From Klebsormidium nitens (taxonomy: Eukaryota > Streptophyta > Klebsormidiophyceae > Klebsormidiales > Klebsormidiaceae): a DNA stretch of 64,000 nucleotides. This document shows positions 10,708 through 22,971 of this stretch, piece by piece (the first letter of the stretch is position 1; the number at the start of each line of letters is the position of its first letter). Location of the stretch: assembly GCA_000708835.1 (NCBI GenBank), contig DF237405.1, positions 1 through 64,000 of the forward strand, in the 5' to 3' direction. The notes under the pieces were generated by a model. It had not been told where the DNA came from. It saw nothing but the letters and a program-made list of their open reading frames with translations, and did no database searches. The position numbers were made by a program, and so were the translations under genes.

Positions 10708-13700
10708 ATGGAGGCGGCTTGGAGTGGCGTGCTGGTGGGGGCGGCCACGGTGTTGCTGGGGTTCCTTGCGCTGGTTCTGCTATGGGGCAGCCGAGCGGCG
10801 GGGCCCACGACTGATGCAGCAGCGGCAAGGGCAGAGACGGCCAAAGCGGTCGCCCCCAAGAAGGGCGTGACGCATCACAAGGCGGCACCCCGGGTAGGCT
10901 GCATGATCGCCCTGCATGTGCGCGCCAGCCTGCTCCGCTCATACTTTGGCGCTCAATTGTGCGTGTGGCAATCCTGCCTCGATGCCTGACCCCGCCCTGT
11001 CGTGTGCACCTTTTCAGGCCCCTCTGGCGGCGCACCATGAGCACCACCCGCTGTGCATCAACACGCTCAAGGGCCATGGGGATGCTGTGCGCGGCCTGGC
11101 CTTCACCTCCGATGGGCGCGGCCTCGCCACAGGTGCCGCACATCGCTTGCACCACCCACCGCATCTGCATTCTGCCTGCCAGAGGGTGTTTGTTGCAGTT
11201 TGTTGCATTGGTAGATAAACTCCCCGCCTGTGTCAAGCTTTTCCTGTCGTCCTGTTTTTGGCGCATCACCGGAGTCTGCTTCTGAGTTTCGATCGAGCTG
11301 GCGCCACTTGATCGTAGCAGCACAGCCGTAGCGCCCAATTGTGGTGGTGGTTGAGCGCCGCCTGCTGTGTGTTTCCCTGCAGCCTGTGCGGACGGCTGTG
11401 TGCGCGTGTTCAAGTTGGAGGACCTGTATGCCAAGAGCTTCAAGTGCGCTCCTCCCCCCTCCATGTCAACTGGTGCCACACAAGTTGTTTTGTTAACTTG
11501 CGGTCCTCTGTCGCTCTGCCCCACTCTGACAGGGCTTGCTACCTCCCCCTGCCTTCACTGTGTTCTCTTGTTGTTGCCCGTCACTTGGCTGTCACCTTCC
11601 CTCCTTCTTCCCTGCTCCAGCCGCCTGCTGTTCCTCCAGGTTCTTGCGCATCAATCTGCCACCAGGCGAGATCCCGGTTGGAGTGGCCTTTGGGGAGGTC
11701 AGTTGCGGTGATCTTCTTGACTACGCCAGCTCCTGGAGCTTGCTTCAAGTGGACCGGCTAGCTGTGCTTTGCAACCCGCCTGCTTGCTTAGTGCAGCGTT
11801 TCGACTCTGTTGCCAGAGCCGGTGTTGCCAGAGCCGGCTGAGGTACCCTGTGCTCGCCTTCAGACCATGGCCGCATGTCATGCTAGCACCGTACTTTCCC
11901 TCTGCCCCCCCCTGGGACAGCTGGCCCCTACCTGAGGTGAGTATGTGGGTGTCTGGTGCGCAGGGCGCGTCGGAGCTGGTGGTGGGCGCGCAGAGCAGCA
12001 GCGGCGCCACGCTGAGCCTGTATGGGCAGGGCAGCGGCACCGCAGCGGCGCAGGCGCGCGAGCAGGGCAAGCTGCCGCCGCCGGAGGTGAAGTGGGCCAA
12101 GTCGCGTGTGCACGCGGACAAGGGCATCCTCACGCTGCACGGAGCGGCGGCCACAGCGGGGAGCGGGGACGGCACCGCCGTGGTGGCCTCGTGCTCAGAA
12201 GGTGAGGGGCCGCGGAGGAGACGAGGGGCAAGCTAGAAAGAGCAGGACAAAGCTGGCATTGGGGACTGCAGTCAGGGGATGGATGAGTGCCAGCTGCACT
12301 TATACTCTGCTGATTTAAAATTACAGTTTGGTCGTTTGTTGCTTGTGGAGAGGAGAGTATTAGTAGAGTCCAATCCCTTTGGATTGTGCTCGATTTGAGC
12401 CTTCTAGTTGCCCTTTACTCCGTAGAAAAGTGCAAACTTGTTGTGAACTTTTTGGTGGCATACCAATTGGAGCAATGTGGCAGCAGTTCGAGTGACTCCT
12501 TGCAGAAGCCCCTATGGTGATGCAACATGAGGGCCAACCTGGAAACACAGTCTCTGTTTAGAAGAGGAGCAACTGGGTCCAAATTCCAAGCACCGAGCTA
12601 CTAGTGCCATCATATGGTTACAGAACGTTGGGGCCGACGACGGCCAGCCCTTGCACTTGTGTAGTCTTTGAGGGGCCTGCTGCCAGTCCGCCCATACTGG
12701 GCGGAGGCGCTGAACGGTGCTTGGTGGTGCAGGGACGGACATTGCGCTGTTCCACGTGGCAGACGGCCGCGCCGTGGGCCGCGTGGACACAAGCCAGCTG
12801 CAGAACCACATGGCCAGCCTCTCCCCCGACGGCCGCTTCCTGGCAGCAGCCGCCTTCACCGCCGATGTCAAGGTGCGTGTACGCGCGCATCTTGTGGAGC
12901 CAGCACTGAGGGCCACAAGGGTGCACGCTTTGATGTCTGTACGAAGTCTTTCGTTTGTCGTCTGCTGAGGGTCGTTGGGCGTGTCCCTGGCATAATGGCA
13001 GCTCTCTGTCTGCGCAAGGCCTCTGCCGTATGCAGCCTTGGTGCCGGTCGTGTAGCTGGCGCTGCGGGGGTGTGGCGGAGCTGGTGGTGACAGGGTGTGG
13101 CTGCGGGGCTGCGCAGGTGTGGGAGCTGGTGCTCACCAAGGACGGCGCGGTGCGCGACGTGGCCAAGGTGATGCAGCTCAAGGGACACAAGGTGAGCGCG
13201 CACGCCACAGTCCCGCACGCACACCAAGAGCTGGCAGAATGGGGCGAAGAGCAGGCCAGCAAGTTGCGTCGACTGCTCAGCCTGTCTTTATGTGGACCAT
13301 CACTGCGGCTCTGCTGGCAGCCTCACCGCGTGCTGCTTAATGTAGCGATACCGCAGACTGTCCGAAGCATTTCTTGTTGCATGCAGGGTGCGGTTTATTG
13401 GCTGTCGTTCACGGACGATTCGAAGCGCATTGTCACGTCGTCCAAGGACGGCACGATCAAAGTATGGAATATTGATGGTGAGGAGGGCGCCCTGAAGTGC
13501 GTAGAGGAATCGAAGCACTGCTTTGTGGCCAGATATTCAATGATAGACGTGAGACACACGCGGTGACATCTACGAAGACGTGTCCTTTTCTATAGTGGGC
13601 GCAGGCCATGCATGGACAAGCCCGATCACGGCATTTAAAGTCCCTCACAAAAGCGCCGTCCGAAATCGAGACCGTTCATCATGTGACGCCGTCCAAGATA

Positions 13701-14512
13701 GCGCTGACGTCCGCTCACTTTAAGCTCGGCATCTCCTCATGGTCGACTCTCAAAGACGAGCAATCAGCCGCAATTATCACTGGCTACCGCCTGCTTGGTC
13801 CCGGAGATCCGCAGCCGTTCGGGTGCTCTGACCGTCCGTCCGTTGCTGCTGCAGTGCGGTACCAGCTGGACGAGGACCCCCGCTGCCTGGCCACGTTCCC
13901 GTGCGGCCTGCCCGCCGTGGGCAAGGCGCCGCCCCACTACGACCGGATCGCGGTGGCGCCGGGGGGCGCCCTGCTGGCGGCGGCCGCGGGGCACACGCTG
14001 CACTGGCTGGACCTGCGGACGGGCGCAGTGCTGGAGCGCGCAGAGCACGCACACGAGGGTGAGCCACCGAGGGGGAGCAGGCGTGCACCGGGAACTGGGT
14101 GCCAGCAGCGGTGCGAGCTGCTTGTCGACGGGAGATGCTTGTCCGGGGTTGCCGTTCGTACGGCCTGCTTCCGTCTCACGCCCCTCATTTGTTTTGCTTG
14201 TGCAGGGGAGATCAGCTGCCTGGCATGGGCCCCGCAGCCGCGAGGTAGGCGCGCCTGCTCTGCTGTGATTACTCCTCTCTGATCGAGTCTTGTGTACCAC
14301 CCTACGGCCGTTAGCTCATTGCAAGAAATTGAGAACGTCCTGACGTTGTGCTGATGGACAGGTGTGGGCATGGCCGTTCCATCAACTGTGATACAAAAGT
14401 CGTAATGCTTTCTTCGTTCCTCCATGCAGGAGCTCTAATTCTAGCAACGGGCAGCACTGACAAGAAAGTGAAGCTTTGGAAAGCCCCGCCAGTAGATGGG
14501 GAATCGAAGTAG
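10708..14512 (+). CDS. TBL2: Transducin beta-like 2 (TBL2)-type WD40 protein, membrane-anchored
   Basis: Eleven exons: 10708-10893, 11018-11132, 11383-11443, 11640-11697, 11964-12201, 12733-12872, 13117-13191, 13387-13477, 13855-14058, 14206-14244 and 14430-14512; 1290 nt, 429 residues. Human TBL2 has about 450. Residues 5-30 form one hydrophobic segment (VLVGAATVLLGFLALVLLW), then a basic linker. WD repeats follow: LKGHGDAVRGLAFTSDGRG, CADGCVRVFKLEDLYAK, MASLSPDGRFLAAAAF, AVYWLSFTDDSKRIVTSS with DGTIKVWNID, and the final ATGSTDKKVKLWKA. In animals TBL2 is an ER membrane protein that binds PERK and takes part in stress signalling; whether the alga uses it so is unknown. The ATG follows a TATA-like box. 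A TGTAA lies 216 nt after the stop. The order of N-terminal anchor then seven-blade propeller supports TBL2 rather than a general WD protein. Confidence 0.87.
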
Positions 14513-16075
14513 GACAAACAGCCCTCCACTTTACTTAGTAGAGGGCAGAGGAATGAAGTTTGAGAGCTGCATATGGTCATGCTTTGCTTTGTTCTAACGA
14601 TGGGTTTGACCTTATGCGAATGAAGCAATGAAGCCGAGCACCTAGATTTTCTGATCCAGCCTTGCCAAGTGCTAATACACAATGTTTGAAGGATGCTGCA
14701 AATGACTCAAAGAGTATCTGTAGTCGCTGTAAGCAAGTTTGGCTAAGTTTTGTATGCTTGTGAGTTGAGTCACGTTGCAATCTCTTGACCTCAGTTGAGC
14801 TGGATCTTGTGGTTTAAATGGGCACGCCGCATTCAACGTCACCTATCTCTAATTGAATAGCAATTTGACCTAGTTCAGTCGAGTTCTAGCTGTAGGCCTT
14901 GCTAGGCATGTAATGCAAGCTAGCTGTGCAATTGACTAGCATGATGATGCAAGCACATACTGGTCATAGTAATGGTTTTTTGCGATGCTGTAGCGCTACT
15001 GCAGCGCGGCCTGCCATTTTCTTAGTTCTCATGTGTTTGTTTGGAACACGATATTTTTAGCGGATCTGTTCCTCATGCGGCCAATGATCAGCGACAGATT
15101 CGATCGACTGTGTTGCACACACATATTCGACGCAACTGAGCTACAGTAGGCTAGGCATGACATATTGCTCTTGTGCTCAGTAGGCAACATGACGCTGTTG
15201 TTCAGGTTTATCACAGTTCTATCGGATCTACACATATCATTCTATATCTACCATTCACATTTCGAAAAGATCATTGTTTTTCCTTTCATGGCAGTTCCGT
15301 TCGCCTGACTTGCGCATACAAGAATGCGACGGAAGATCTATTTTGGCGAGAAGTATTTTGGCACTTTCAAACAGTAGGTTCTCTCTCCATTGAAAGCTCC
15401 ACAAGGCAATGTTTCCAATCGACCTCATTATTGGCTGAGGACGTGCCTTGCGCATTCGCTTACATGCTAGCTTGTAAGCGTCTTCAAGTTGCTAAGTTGC
15501 CTTGCTAGGTCAGCAACTTAAGCATGCCCGCATTCGAAGACATTCGACACAAGTTCATCGGACCGCCAAGATTGACGCTTCACATTCCGATCGACGGATC
15601 GAAAAGTTTCACTCGTCACATCTTGACAGGTGATTGCAGCCTTCGATTGGCGAATCGACGGCGCTGCGTGACTACGCGAGTGATTTACGGTGACTCGTCC
15701 GATCGGACCGGACCCGGCGCCTCGGTTGGCGTCTAGTTGCAGTCAACGGCGTCAACTTACGTAGCATTTTTCCAATCAAATAGGGCGATACGAATGCAGG
15801 CAGCAGGCGCCTTTGGCAATCGAGCCGACGTAAGGAACTGTTATGGTGACAAAGAAGTGCCGCTACCACACGACGTTATGTCTCTGATCCTCGGCAACCG
15901 GTGAGGTATCGTTGGGGAGCACATCAGGTCATGGCACATATAGAAGCCGTGAGTGGGATCGAAAGGGCTAGCATCCCGCTAGCATCAGCACGACAAGCCC
16001 TGCTTCTTTAACGCCGGTATCATTCTGAGTGGTGCTTTCTGTCTCGAAGGGTCGAGCACTTGTTTCAGATGAAAG
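14513..16075. other. Intergenic, includes the TBL2-like 3' UTR
   Basis: About 1.56 kb of mixed composition with only short, unrelated open frames. It was searched for an upstream exon of the 16076 gene carrying an HExxH motif, and none was seen. No repeat or RNA gene recognised. Confidence 0.45.
14728..14732 (+). terminator. Poly(A) signal TGTAA, TBL2-like gene
   Basis: TGTAA 216 nt after the stop codon at 14512, matching the green-algal polyadenylation word. Confidence 0.45.
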
Positions 16076-17521
16076 ATGTCGAGCAAGGTTGACTATAGTC
16101 GGGGACGCCCCTTCTCTCGGCCAGTCCTCATGTCGCGCTGCCTCCTGGTGTGCCAGCTGGGCCTGCTCTTCGCGGCCCTCTCCGCCGTGCAGGCCGTCCA
16201 CGACACCGTGCAAGAATGGGTGGCCCTCGCACTGGGCGGGCAGCCCCTGCGCCGGGCCGCGGGCCTGGCCGTACTAGTGTCTGAGGCTCTCGCAGGCCGC
16301 TTCAGCGGCAGCCCCGCCGCGAGCGTGGCGGGGTCGGCCGCGGCAGAGGGGGGCATGCGCGTGCTGCTGGTGCAGGTGGCCTCCCAGCTAGCGGGGCCGG
16401 CCGCGGTTTGGCTGCTGGCGTGCGCCCTGCTCGCACTGCAGCTGCGCACAACAGGGCTGCCACGCACCGCCTTCTCCGCTGGCCCAAGGAAGGCCCGAGC
16501 TGATGGGCTCTTAACAACATCAAACTTCGACTGTGTTGTCCGCCCCAGAGCAACCGTTGAACCTGCTGACGATTGTTTGAGTCTGGCGAGCGGGCAGGGA
16601 AAGGAGCAGTCCACCGGTACTCTTGCAATGGAGAAGAGTAGGCCTGAAGCTCGACTGCACAGATTGATTCACGGGACGACCAGACAAGAATGGAACATTT
16701 GTAACACGTTTGGCGACGGTTTGTCGAGCCCGTCCAGCTACGACCTAGGGGAGGTGCTCGACGAAACGTCCAAGTCTGGAGTGGGCGATGCGGGGGATAC
16801 TGCTGTCCCATGCCCTGCGGTGCGCCCGCCCTTCCACACCCGCTCCAACGCAAGGGCCATCCGTGCGGCGGCCCGCCTCCTGGTGCATGTGCTGGGGCGA
16901 ATGCAGCCCGCGGACGTGCTCCTGCCGTACCGTCCGCTGCGCTGTGCGCGCCTCCTCCTGGGTGTCCCGCTGGCGGCATCGGCGGGCCAGCTGGCGTGGG
17001 TGGCCGTGTCGGGCAGCGTGGTGTGCGCGGCGCTGGGCCTGCTGCCGCTGTACCCGGGGGCGGACGGCGGCCGCCTGCTGTGCGCCGTGCTGGGCAGCCC
17101 CCCCGCGTATTGGGCGGGGCTGGCCGTACCGTGCAGCAGAGTGGAGCACGCGCAGCGGTTGTGGGCAGGTGCTGCAGTGACACTGCTGACGTTGTGGGAC
17201 GTGGCGCAGCTGGGGGCCGAGGCCTGGGCCAGGCCGCCCTGGTTGTGCCACAAGCGGAGGCGACCCTGCGAGCCCGCTGTCGACTTCCCGGAGCCTGGCT
17301 CGTCAGGTGTGGGCGAGGAGAGTGCGGGGCGGTGGCGAGCGCCCCGGTGTGCATGCGGGGCCCCCATGGTGTTGCGGTCCGTGTGCCACCGGAAGGGAAC
17401 CGGCGCATGCCAATACGATGGGGGCACCAGCAGGCGGGCGGATGTTGGCAGCGCCTCGACGTACTTCCTGAGGAGGGCGGGGCCAGGCGCAGAGTGTTGG
17501 CAACAGCGTCCGTGCTCATAG
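16076..17521 (+). CDS. Unrecognised multi-pass membrane protein, single exon
   Basis: One uninterrupted frame of 481 codons from ATG 16076 to TAG. The third codon positions are strongly GC-rich, as in the recognised genes, whereas the long frames on the opposite strand give Pro/Arg/Ala-rich products typical of shadows. Hydrophobic stretches lie near residues 18-45, 60-75 and 95-125. After a ~150-residue polar loop come further stretches near 285-330 and 345-385. The segment LLPLYPGADGGRLL resembles the C-terminal metal-ligand motif of M50 site-2 proteases (LDGG), but no HExxH is present. The last ~70 residues are Cys/Arg/Gly-rich and polar. No family is assigned. It lacks introns, unlike all complete neighbours, so it may be a retrocopy, a fast-evolving gene or part of a larger model. 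Confidence 0.5.
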   Translation: MSSKVDYSRGRPFSRPVLMSRCLLVCQLGLLFAALSAVQAVHDTVQEWVALALGGQPLRRAAGLAVLVSEALAGRFSGSPAASVAGSAAAEGGMRVLLVQVASQLAGPAAVWLLACALLALQLRTTGLPRTAFSAGPRKARADGLLTTSNFDCVVRPRATVEPADDCLSLASGQGKEQSTGTLAMEKSRPEARLHRLIHGTTRQEWNICNTFGDGLSSPSSYDLGEVLDETSKSGVGDAGDTAVPCPAVRPPFHTRSNARAIRAAARLLVHVLGRMQPADVLLPYRPLRCARLLLGVPLAASAGQLAWVAVSGSVVCAALGLLPLYPGADGGRLLCAVLGSPPAYWAGLAVPCSRVEHAQRLWAGAAVTLLTLWDVAQLGAEAWARPPWLCHKRRRPCEPAVDFPEPGSSGVGEESAGRWRAPRCACGAPMVLRSVCHRKGTGACQYDGGTSRRADVGSASTYFLRRAGPGAECWQQRPCS

Positions 17522-18647
17522 GCAGGAGGCTGCGGCCATTGGTTGGAAATCTTGGAGTAGTTGTTAAAGCCCTTTGAGCATGCTGCAGTCGAATAAGGAA
17601 GCCAAACGGTCGAAGTCTCTACGACCCCCTCAGATTGGTTAGTTGTCTGCACGTCGTCGAAGTTCGAAAGAAAGGCGCGATCTTCTCTACATTTGAGCCT
17701 CTCGCACGAGTACTCTACAAAACAATGCGCAAAAGAAGGGTAATGTCTGGGCCTCGTTGGACAGTCTGCGCAGATACCAGACCAAATGCGGTTTGCAATG
17801 AGTGCATGACTGCTACCAAAAGCGGACTGTCCTTGCTCGCTCGCCATATAGCAACACGACGCTGCAGGCGCAAGTCATTCACCTATTCTGTAATTCAAAA
17901 GCGCACGTACTCAGTGGGTTATTGATGCATTGGCATGCCTGATCCCGTATCCATGAAAATGTCTGTCCGATTACCAGTATAGTATAGGTACAAGAGATAG
18001 ATGGGTGCTGGTGCCGCTCCTATTTCGTTTCTGGTTACCGGGAGCAACGTCGTTCTGGAAGGTCTTCAAATTGCATGATCGATGTGGTTAAGAAGCATGT
18101 GCAAACTTATCTCACAGTGGAGATGAGAATGAAGCAATCCAAACAAAAAGTTTATAGTGGAAAGCTATGACCAAAACGCGCGGCATAGGGACAGTGGTCA
18201 ACATTTCGAGCCAAATATCATAGTCGACCTCCAAGAGCGAAGCTGCAGTCAGCAAGTTGCTCATGGACTCGACATTCAAGCCATTCAACGTCAGCATGTG
18301 CCTCGCGGTTGTGGTAAAAAATGGTCTTAGTTCGCTTACAACCTGTCAATTGTAGACTATCTGAACAGAACACCTCTGCGTGCCACGTCGATCAACAATT
18401 TCATGTGCCAGAACTCTGATAGCAGACCAATCCTGTCGTACTGCAGGCGCTGATTTGTTTGACGAGGTACAGTAGCTGTGCTCTCATCAGACCACCTAAC
18501 CAGACACGAAGACAAGATATGCAGCCTCAGTGCCGACTACATCAACGTCGCAGGCACTCCCATCTGGACCCCAAGCCCAGGGGTGACGCGTTCCTTATTC
18601 ACGGGCAATCGGCCCTTCGCATGCGGGAGGGCCTTCCTGGCCGGCGG
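17522..18647. other. 3'-3' intergenic region
   Basis: About 1.1 kb between convergent genes. No gene is supported. A minus-strand TGTAA at 18336-18340 may serve the dehydratase gene. Confidence 0.45.
18336..18340 (-). terminator. Possible poly(A) signal TGTAA, dehydratase gene
   Basis: TTACA as printed (TGTAA on the minus strand), about 310 nt past the dehydratase stop; somewhat far, so tentative. Confidence 0.3.
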
Positions 18648-21600
18648 TCATAAGGGCCGGGTGTCCATGGGATAGCTGCCCAGAACCCGCAGAAAAGGGG
18701 CGATCTCCTGCACAGCCGTGAGGTCCATTGTCGTCAGCTTGCGTTACGCGTGAGCAGGGACGACAGCCACCTACGGACCAGCCGGCAGAGAGTGCTCCGA
18801 CAGTTTCGCACCAAGGACGGGTTTGCCAGAGGTCCCTGCTGCCTCAGCCTGCAGGCCTGCCCTGCTGCATGCTGAGTCTGCTGTCTGGTCCGGCGGAGTG
18901 CTCACCTGGAGGTGGCGCAGCGCATTCTGGGCCCGCTCCTCGGCCATGCTGGCCATGAAGTCGATGTAGAACAGGAACTGAAACGCCCTGCACCGCAAGC
19001 ACGCACGGCCGCTGTCAGCCATACGACTGACAGAATCTCAGCAACTGACGGGAAAGACGAAGTGTCAAAAACGTGCATGCGGGAGCTGGCGGGGATAGTC
19101 AGCGTCGGCTAACAAAAGAGGCCAGTGTGGTTGGGAGGGGGGCCTTACTTGGTGGAGGTCTGGTTGCGGAGGTCCTGCACGACCTGGAGGGGCTTGGCGC
19201 GCTGCGGCCGACTCTCAATCTGCATGCGAAACCCCGTGTGCAGTTCAGGCACAGCATCACGCGACGAGTAGACAACAAGCGCAGCTGCAGACATCAGGCA
19301 GCAGGTTCAGGGCCTACGACAGGCGGCCCGGTCGTCGACTGTGACGGCCGGGCCACAGTGCGGGCTGCGCGCTGACCTTGGTGAGGTTGATGTCGCGCAG
19401 CGAGAAGACGGCCAGCGCCTTGAAGAGGGCGCCCGGGGCCTCCTCCAAGGTGAACACGATGCTCGTCTGTCAAGCAGGCACGCCACAACAAACAGGCGTC
19501 AGCCGCAGGGAAATTACGAGAAGAAGGGCAAGGCAGGCGAACGCACGTGGGACTGTTCCGCTGCCAGACACGGGCACAAGGGTCTCGCCCTGCTGAGCGA
19601 CATGATACTTTCTACGACGATGAATGGACTGCTAACATCGATCCTACGATCGCTGGGTCTTCAAAAGGAGAGAGGAGCAGGATATGAGGTTGTGCAGTTG
19701 CGGCGTGGTTAGGCCGCAGCGGTGGTGGGCAGTACCTTGTAGGGCACGCCCAGGCGCGGGATGTGCTGGTCGCGGGCCAGCATGAGGAAGCGAGTCACGT
19801 TGTCGGCCTCGTCCTGCACAGGCCACCGCAGGGAGGGCGGTCAGCAGCCGGGCGATTCGTGAAACAGGAAGCAGAAGGCTCCCGTCTTGACGAGTAGCGG
19901 CAACTCCGAGCTGGGCCGTCCGCCACCGGGTGGAAGCGACATACGAAGCAGCACGTATCCACTCTGAAACATTCCGTTGAGGCCTGAAGCATTAGTGGGG
20001 TCTAGATCTGAGCAGGTTCGAGTGATAAGCGGATTGTATGCCTTCAAGGATGACGAAAGAAGTATGTCTCAGCCGATTCGATTATATTTTCGTACAGCTG
20101 CAAATCAAAGATCGACCAGCGGCGGAGACTGGCAGAGTCGTCGCTGTGTGTACGCAGGAGGCCGTGTATGCCTGCCTTACCTGGACCCCCTCTGCCAATA
20201 CGTCCAACCCGTATATTTCGCCCGCACGCCGGCTGGCAATCGCCCCCGCGTCGGTCCACCCCTCCTGGGCGATCAGCTGCACGCGCCAAGCACACGGAGT
20301 CAGGCATACCTCGGAAGTCGAGACAGCCGTCCTCCCTATGAGCAGGGGGCCTCCTGTGTGATGTTGTGAGAGCGATGCCTGGACGGCCCCTGCCAGGAGG
20401 GCGGAGCTGCAACCTGTTACCTGGAGAAGCATCCTTCACCGCCCTGCCCTAATTGCCGGCGAACTGTCGGCAATTGTCTTGCAAGAGCACCTTGTGGTTG
20501 TCCCTCACCTGCGCAGAGCCTGCGGTGTCGGCTGCGGCCTCCCTGATGACCCCCAGCGCGGACAGGTAGCCCTCCGTCTGGGCGAGGGCCTGCGGGTGGC
20601 TGAGCACGCGCTTGAGGTCCTCCTTGCGCACGCCCGGCAGCGCCAGCAGGCAGTGGTTCACCGGGAAGTTGACCTGCGCACAACGCCGCCATCGCCACAT
20701 CAACCAGTGCACCGCCACACCAGCAAGGGAGCCTTACTTATTGACGAGCTACATTGTCGAAAGTTACTTAAGAAGCAGGACGTTGCACCCAAGCTCAATC
20801 TGAGTGATTTGTTCGAATTCTTTGGCTTGACAGATGCCCTGAGAGAAGTGACAGTGCACCACCTTCCAATCAATCTCCGCCCTATGAAAAGCGCCTGTTT
20901 CCGAGGAACTCGCCCGGAGTGTGCAAGTTCATGCGTTGCTCACGACCAGCCTTGACCCGCAGCCAGTGATTGCGGGCTACTAAACCAGAGGCTGCCCCCC
21001 AAAAAGCAGACATGTGATCATTGAATTAGGATCTGCCGGCCAGTGGCCAGACGGGGCGGCAGGCGCTGCGCTGCTTGCCTCGCCCACAATGTAGAGGCGG
21101 TGGCGCATGAGCAGGTCGTAGTTGCGGTGGATGCTCCCCCCCAGGGAGTTCTCAATGGGCAGCACCGCGCGGTCCACCAGCCACAGCTCCACCGCCTGCA
21201 AGCCACGTGGCGGCAGAAGACCGTCACAGGGGCCAACAGCAAAGATCTATCGGCAAACAAGACACTTCTCCATCTCCCAATGCGAAAATGTCTCAAATGC
21301 CAGCATGGGAACGTGAGGAGGCCTATAGCAGGGCCAGGCGCTGGGGGACAGAGCAGGCAGCCCGGTGGTGGCGCACCTGAAAGGCGGCATCAAACTGCTC
21401 ACACGGCACCGCTTCGCACCCGGGGAAGGCATCATATGCAGCTGCCTCGCTGTAAGCCCCCGCGGCACCCTGGACAAGAAACCAGGTTGAGGATAAGCAG
21501 ACGCAAGGACAGGGAGAGCAATGCAGGGAGGCGTGCAAGAGCCCTTCAACAAGATGGTCCGTTCCTTATGAGATACCTGTGCGACTTCGTACCTCTCAGG

Positions 21601-22386
21601 CTCGCAAGCGGCACAACACAACGTAAGCCCACTCTCATGGCAGGGGCACCCACTCTCATCAACAGCTGGATCAGCACGAAGTCAAGCACGACCATACCTG
21701 GTACGCCACCCGCAATTGCCCCGTCCTGTTGATGTTGCTTTGATTGGTGGACAGAGGTTCTGGAGACGTCCCAGCAACACAGCGACAGAGAGCTGTCAGT
21801 GGCAGGGCCCATCGGAGGAGGCAGCCAGCTGCGGCACCAACAGTGGCGCAAAGATGGACGAGACATAGATCTGGCAGCACTGGCCTAGCTCATCATGCCG
21901 CACCTCGGTTCGCTTTTCAAATCATGTGGAAGCAGACAATCACGTCACAACGCTGCTTATGCGCCCTCAGCGTGGTGCAGTTAGATACGACTCACTGGGC
22001 AGGTGGGCGGGCGTCTGCAGGCGCTGGTCTTCAGGTCCCCCGGCACCCTTTTCTAGTGCATCCTGACTGACACTTGCTGGCTGCGCCTCTTCCCCGCCAC
22101 TTGTGCTTGCAACACTCCTGCTCCGCAGCGTATCTTTCCTACCATCCAAGTCCTCATTGCCCTGATACCGCCATTGCCATGCTTGGATGGATTCCATGCT
22201 CAATTGTCTGGGCTGGACCGCGGTGGCAGCTCTCGGAGGGGTCATCCGCTGCCGTGCAAGCTTCCACTCAGTGGCCGCTGACTTGCTTGATGATCCCAAC
22301 GGCCTTTCTGCGAAACTATCCCGGAATGGACTGGAGAAGACGAACGATGATGGACACAACTCCGCTGAAATGCAGGCGGCCTCCAT
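18648..22386 (-). CDS. ADT: Arogenate/prephenate dehydratase, plastid type
   Basis: Late step of phenylalanine synthesis: decarboxylating dehydration of arogenate and/or prephenate. Eleven exons: 22386-21996, 21759-21698, 21469-21377, 21195-21079, 20673-20509, 20276-20181, 19813-19736, 19466-19377, 19219-19149, 18987-18906 and 18707-18648; 1305 nt, 434 residues. The first ~130 residues are Ser/Ala/Arg-rich and suggest a chloroplast transit peptide. The PDT domain shows [65 protein letters not shown] and the catalytic DNVTRF. The ACT regulatory domain follows with [20 protein letters not shown] and the IESRP motif for phenylalanine binding, so feedback control by Phe is likely. It ends [12 protein letters not shown]. 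Intron 4 uses a GC donor (GAG|GCAAGC, minus strand, exon end 21079). Arogenate versus prephenate preference cannot be read here. Confidence 0.93.
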
Positions 22387-22971
22387 GAAGAAGCTCCTCT
22401 GAATACTTGACTCGACTCAAAAGAAGAAATAAAAAGAACCAGTTCTCTTCAAACATTTCCAAAGCCAGCCCGGCCATGCATTGCGCTAATTCAATGCAAG
22501 GCTGCGCATGCTGCTGTTCCCGGTTGTCTCTAACCGGGCAGAATACTGCCCCAGTGGGTGCTGGAAGCCTGCCCCGGTCGCTGCTAAGACATACCGGTAC
22601 ACGATCATGCAGCTTGCAAGACAGCATTCCACCGAAGTCCCACCTGGCCACCTCACCACAGCCCTGACGCAGCGCAAGCAACCAGTCTGAGTTGGCAAGC
22701 TGCTACACAAGCCTGCTTGCGCCACTGAATTTTAGCCCTACCTCCGCAAGGCGCTTCCCTGAGTATCCTGCTGCCTCTTGGGAGAGGTTGTTTTGTAAGT
22801 GCACTGCCACAGGCAAGGTTTATTCCTGGCGGCAGCTTCAGGCGAGCTCGTTGTTAGAGAGCTCTTGCAGGGGCAGCTGGGGCTGATTCATTGTTGAGCA
22901 ACTCAGGCGGACTGGTGTTTGGTTGCTCATTGTGGTGGCTTTTCTGAGTGGGAGCAGCTTTGGAAGGCGCC
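22387..22971. promoter_or_regulatory. Shared divergent promoter, dehydratase / UBE2H
   Basis: 585 bp between two divergent start codons. No repeat, TATA box or other clear element was recognised. Confidence 0.4.

Noticed and set aside
16302-17847. Long open frames (405 and 369 codons) on the minus strand under the 16076 gene
   Set aside because: Their products are Pro/Arg/Ala/Thr-rich shadows of a GC-rich plus-strand gene; hydrophobic segments and codon third-position bias favour the plus strand.
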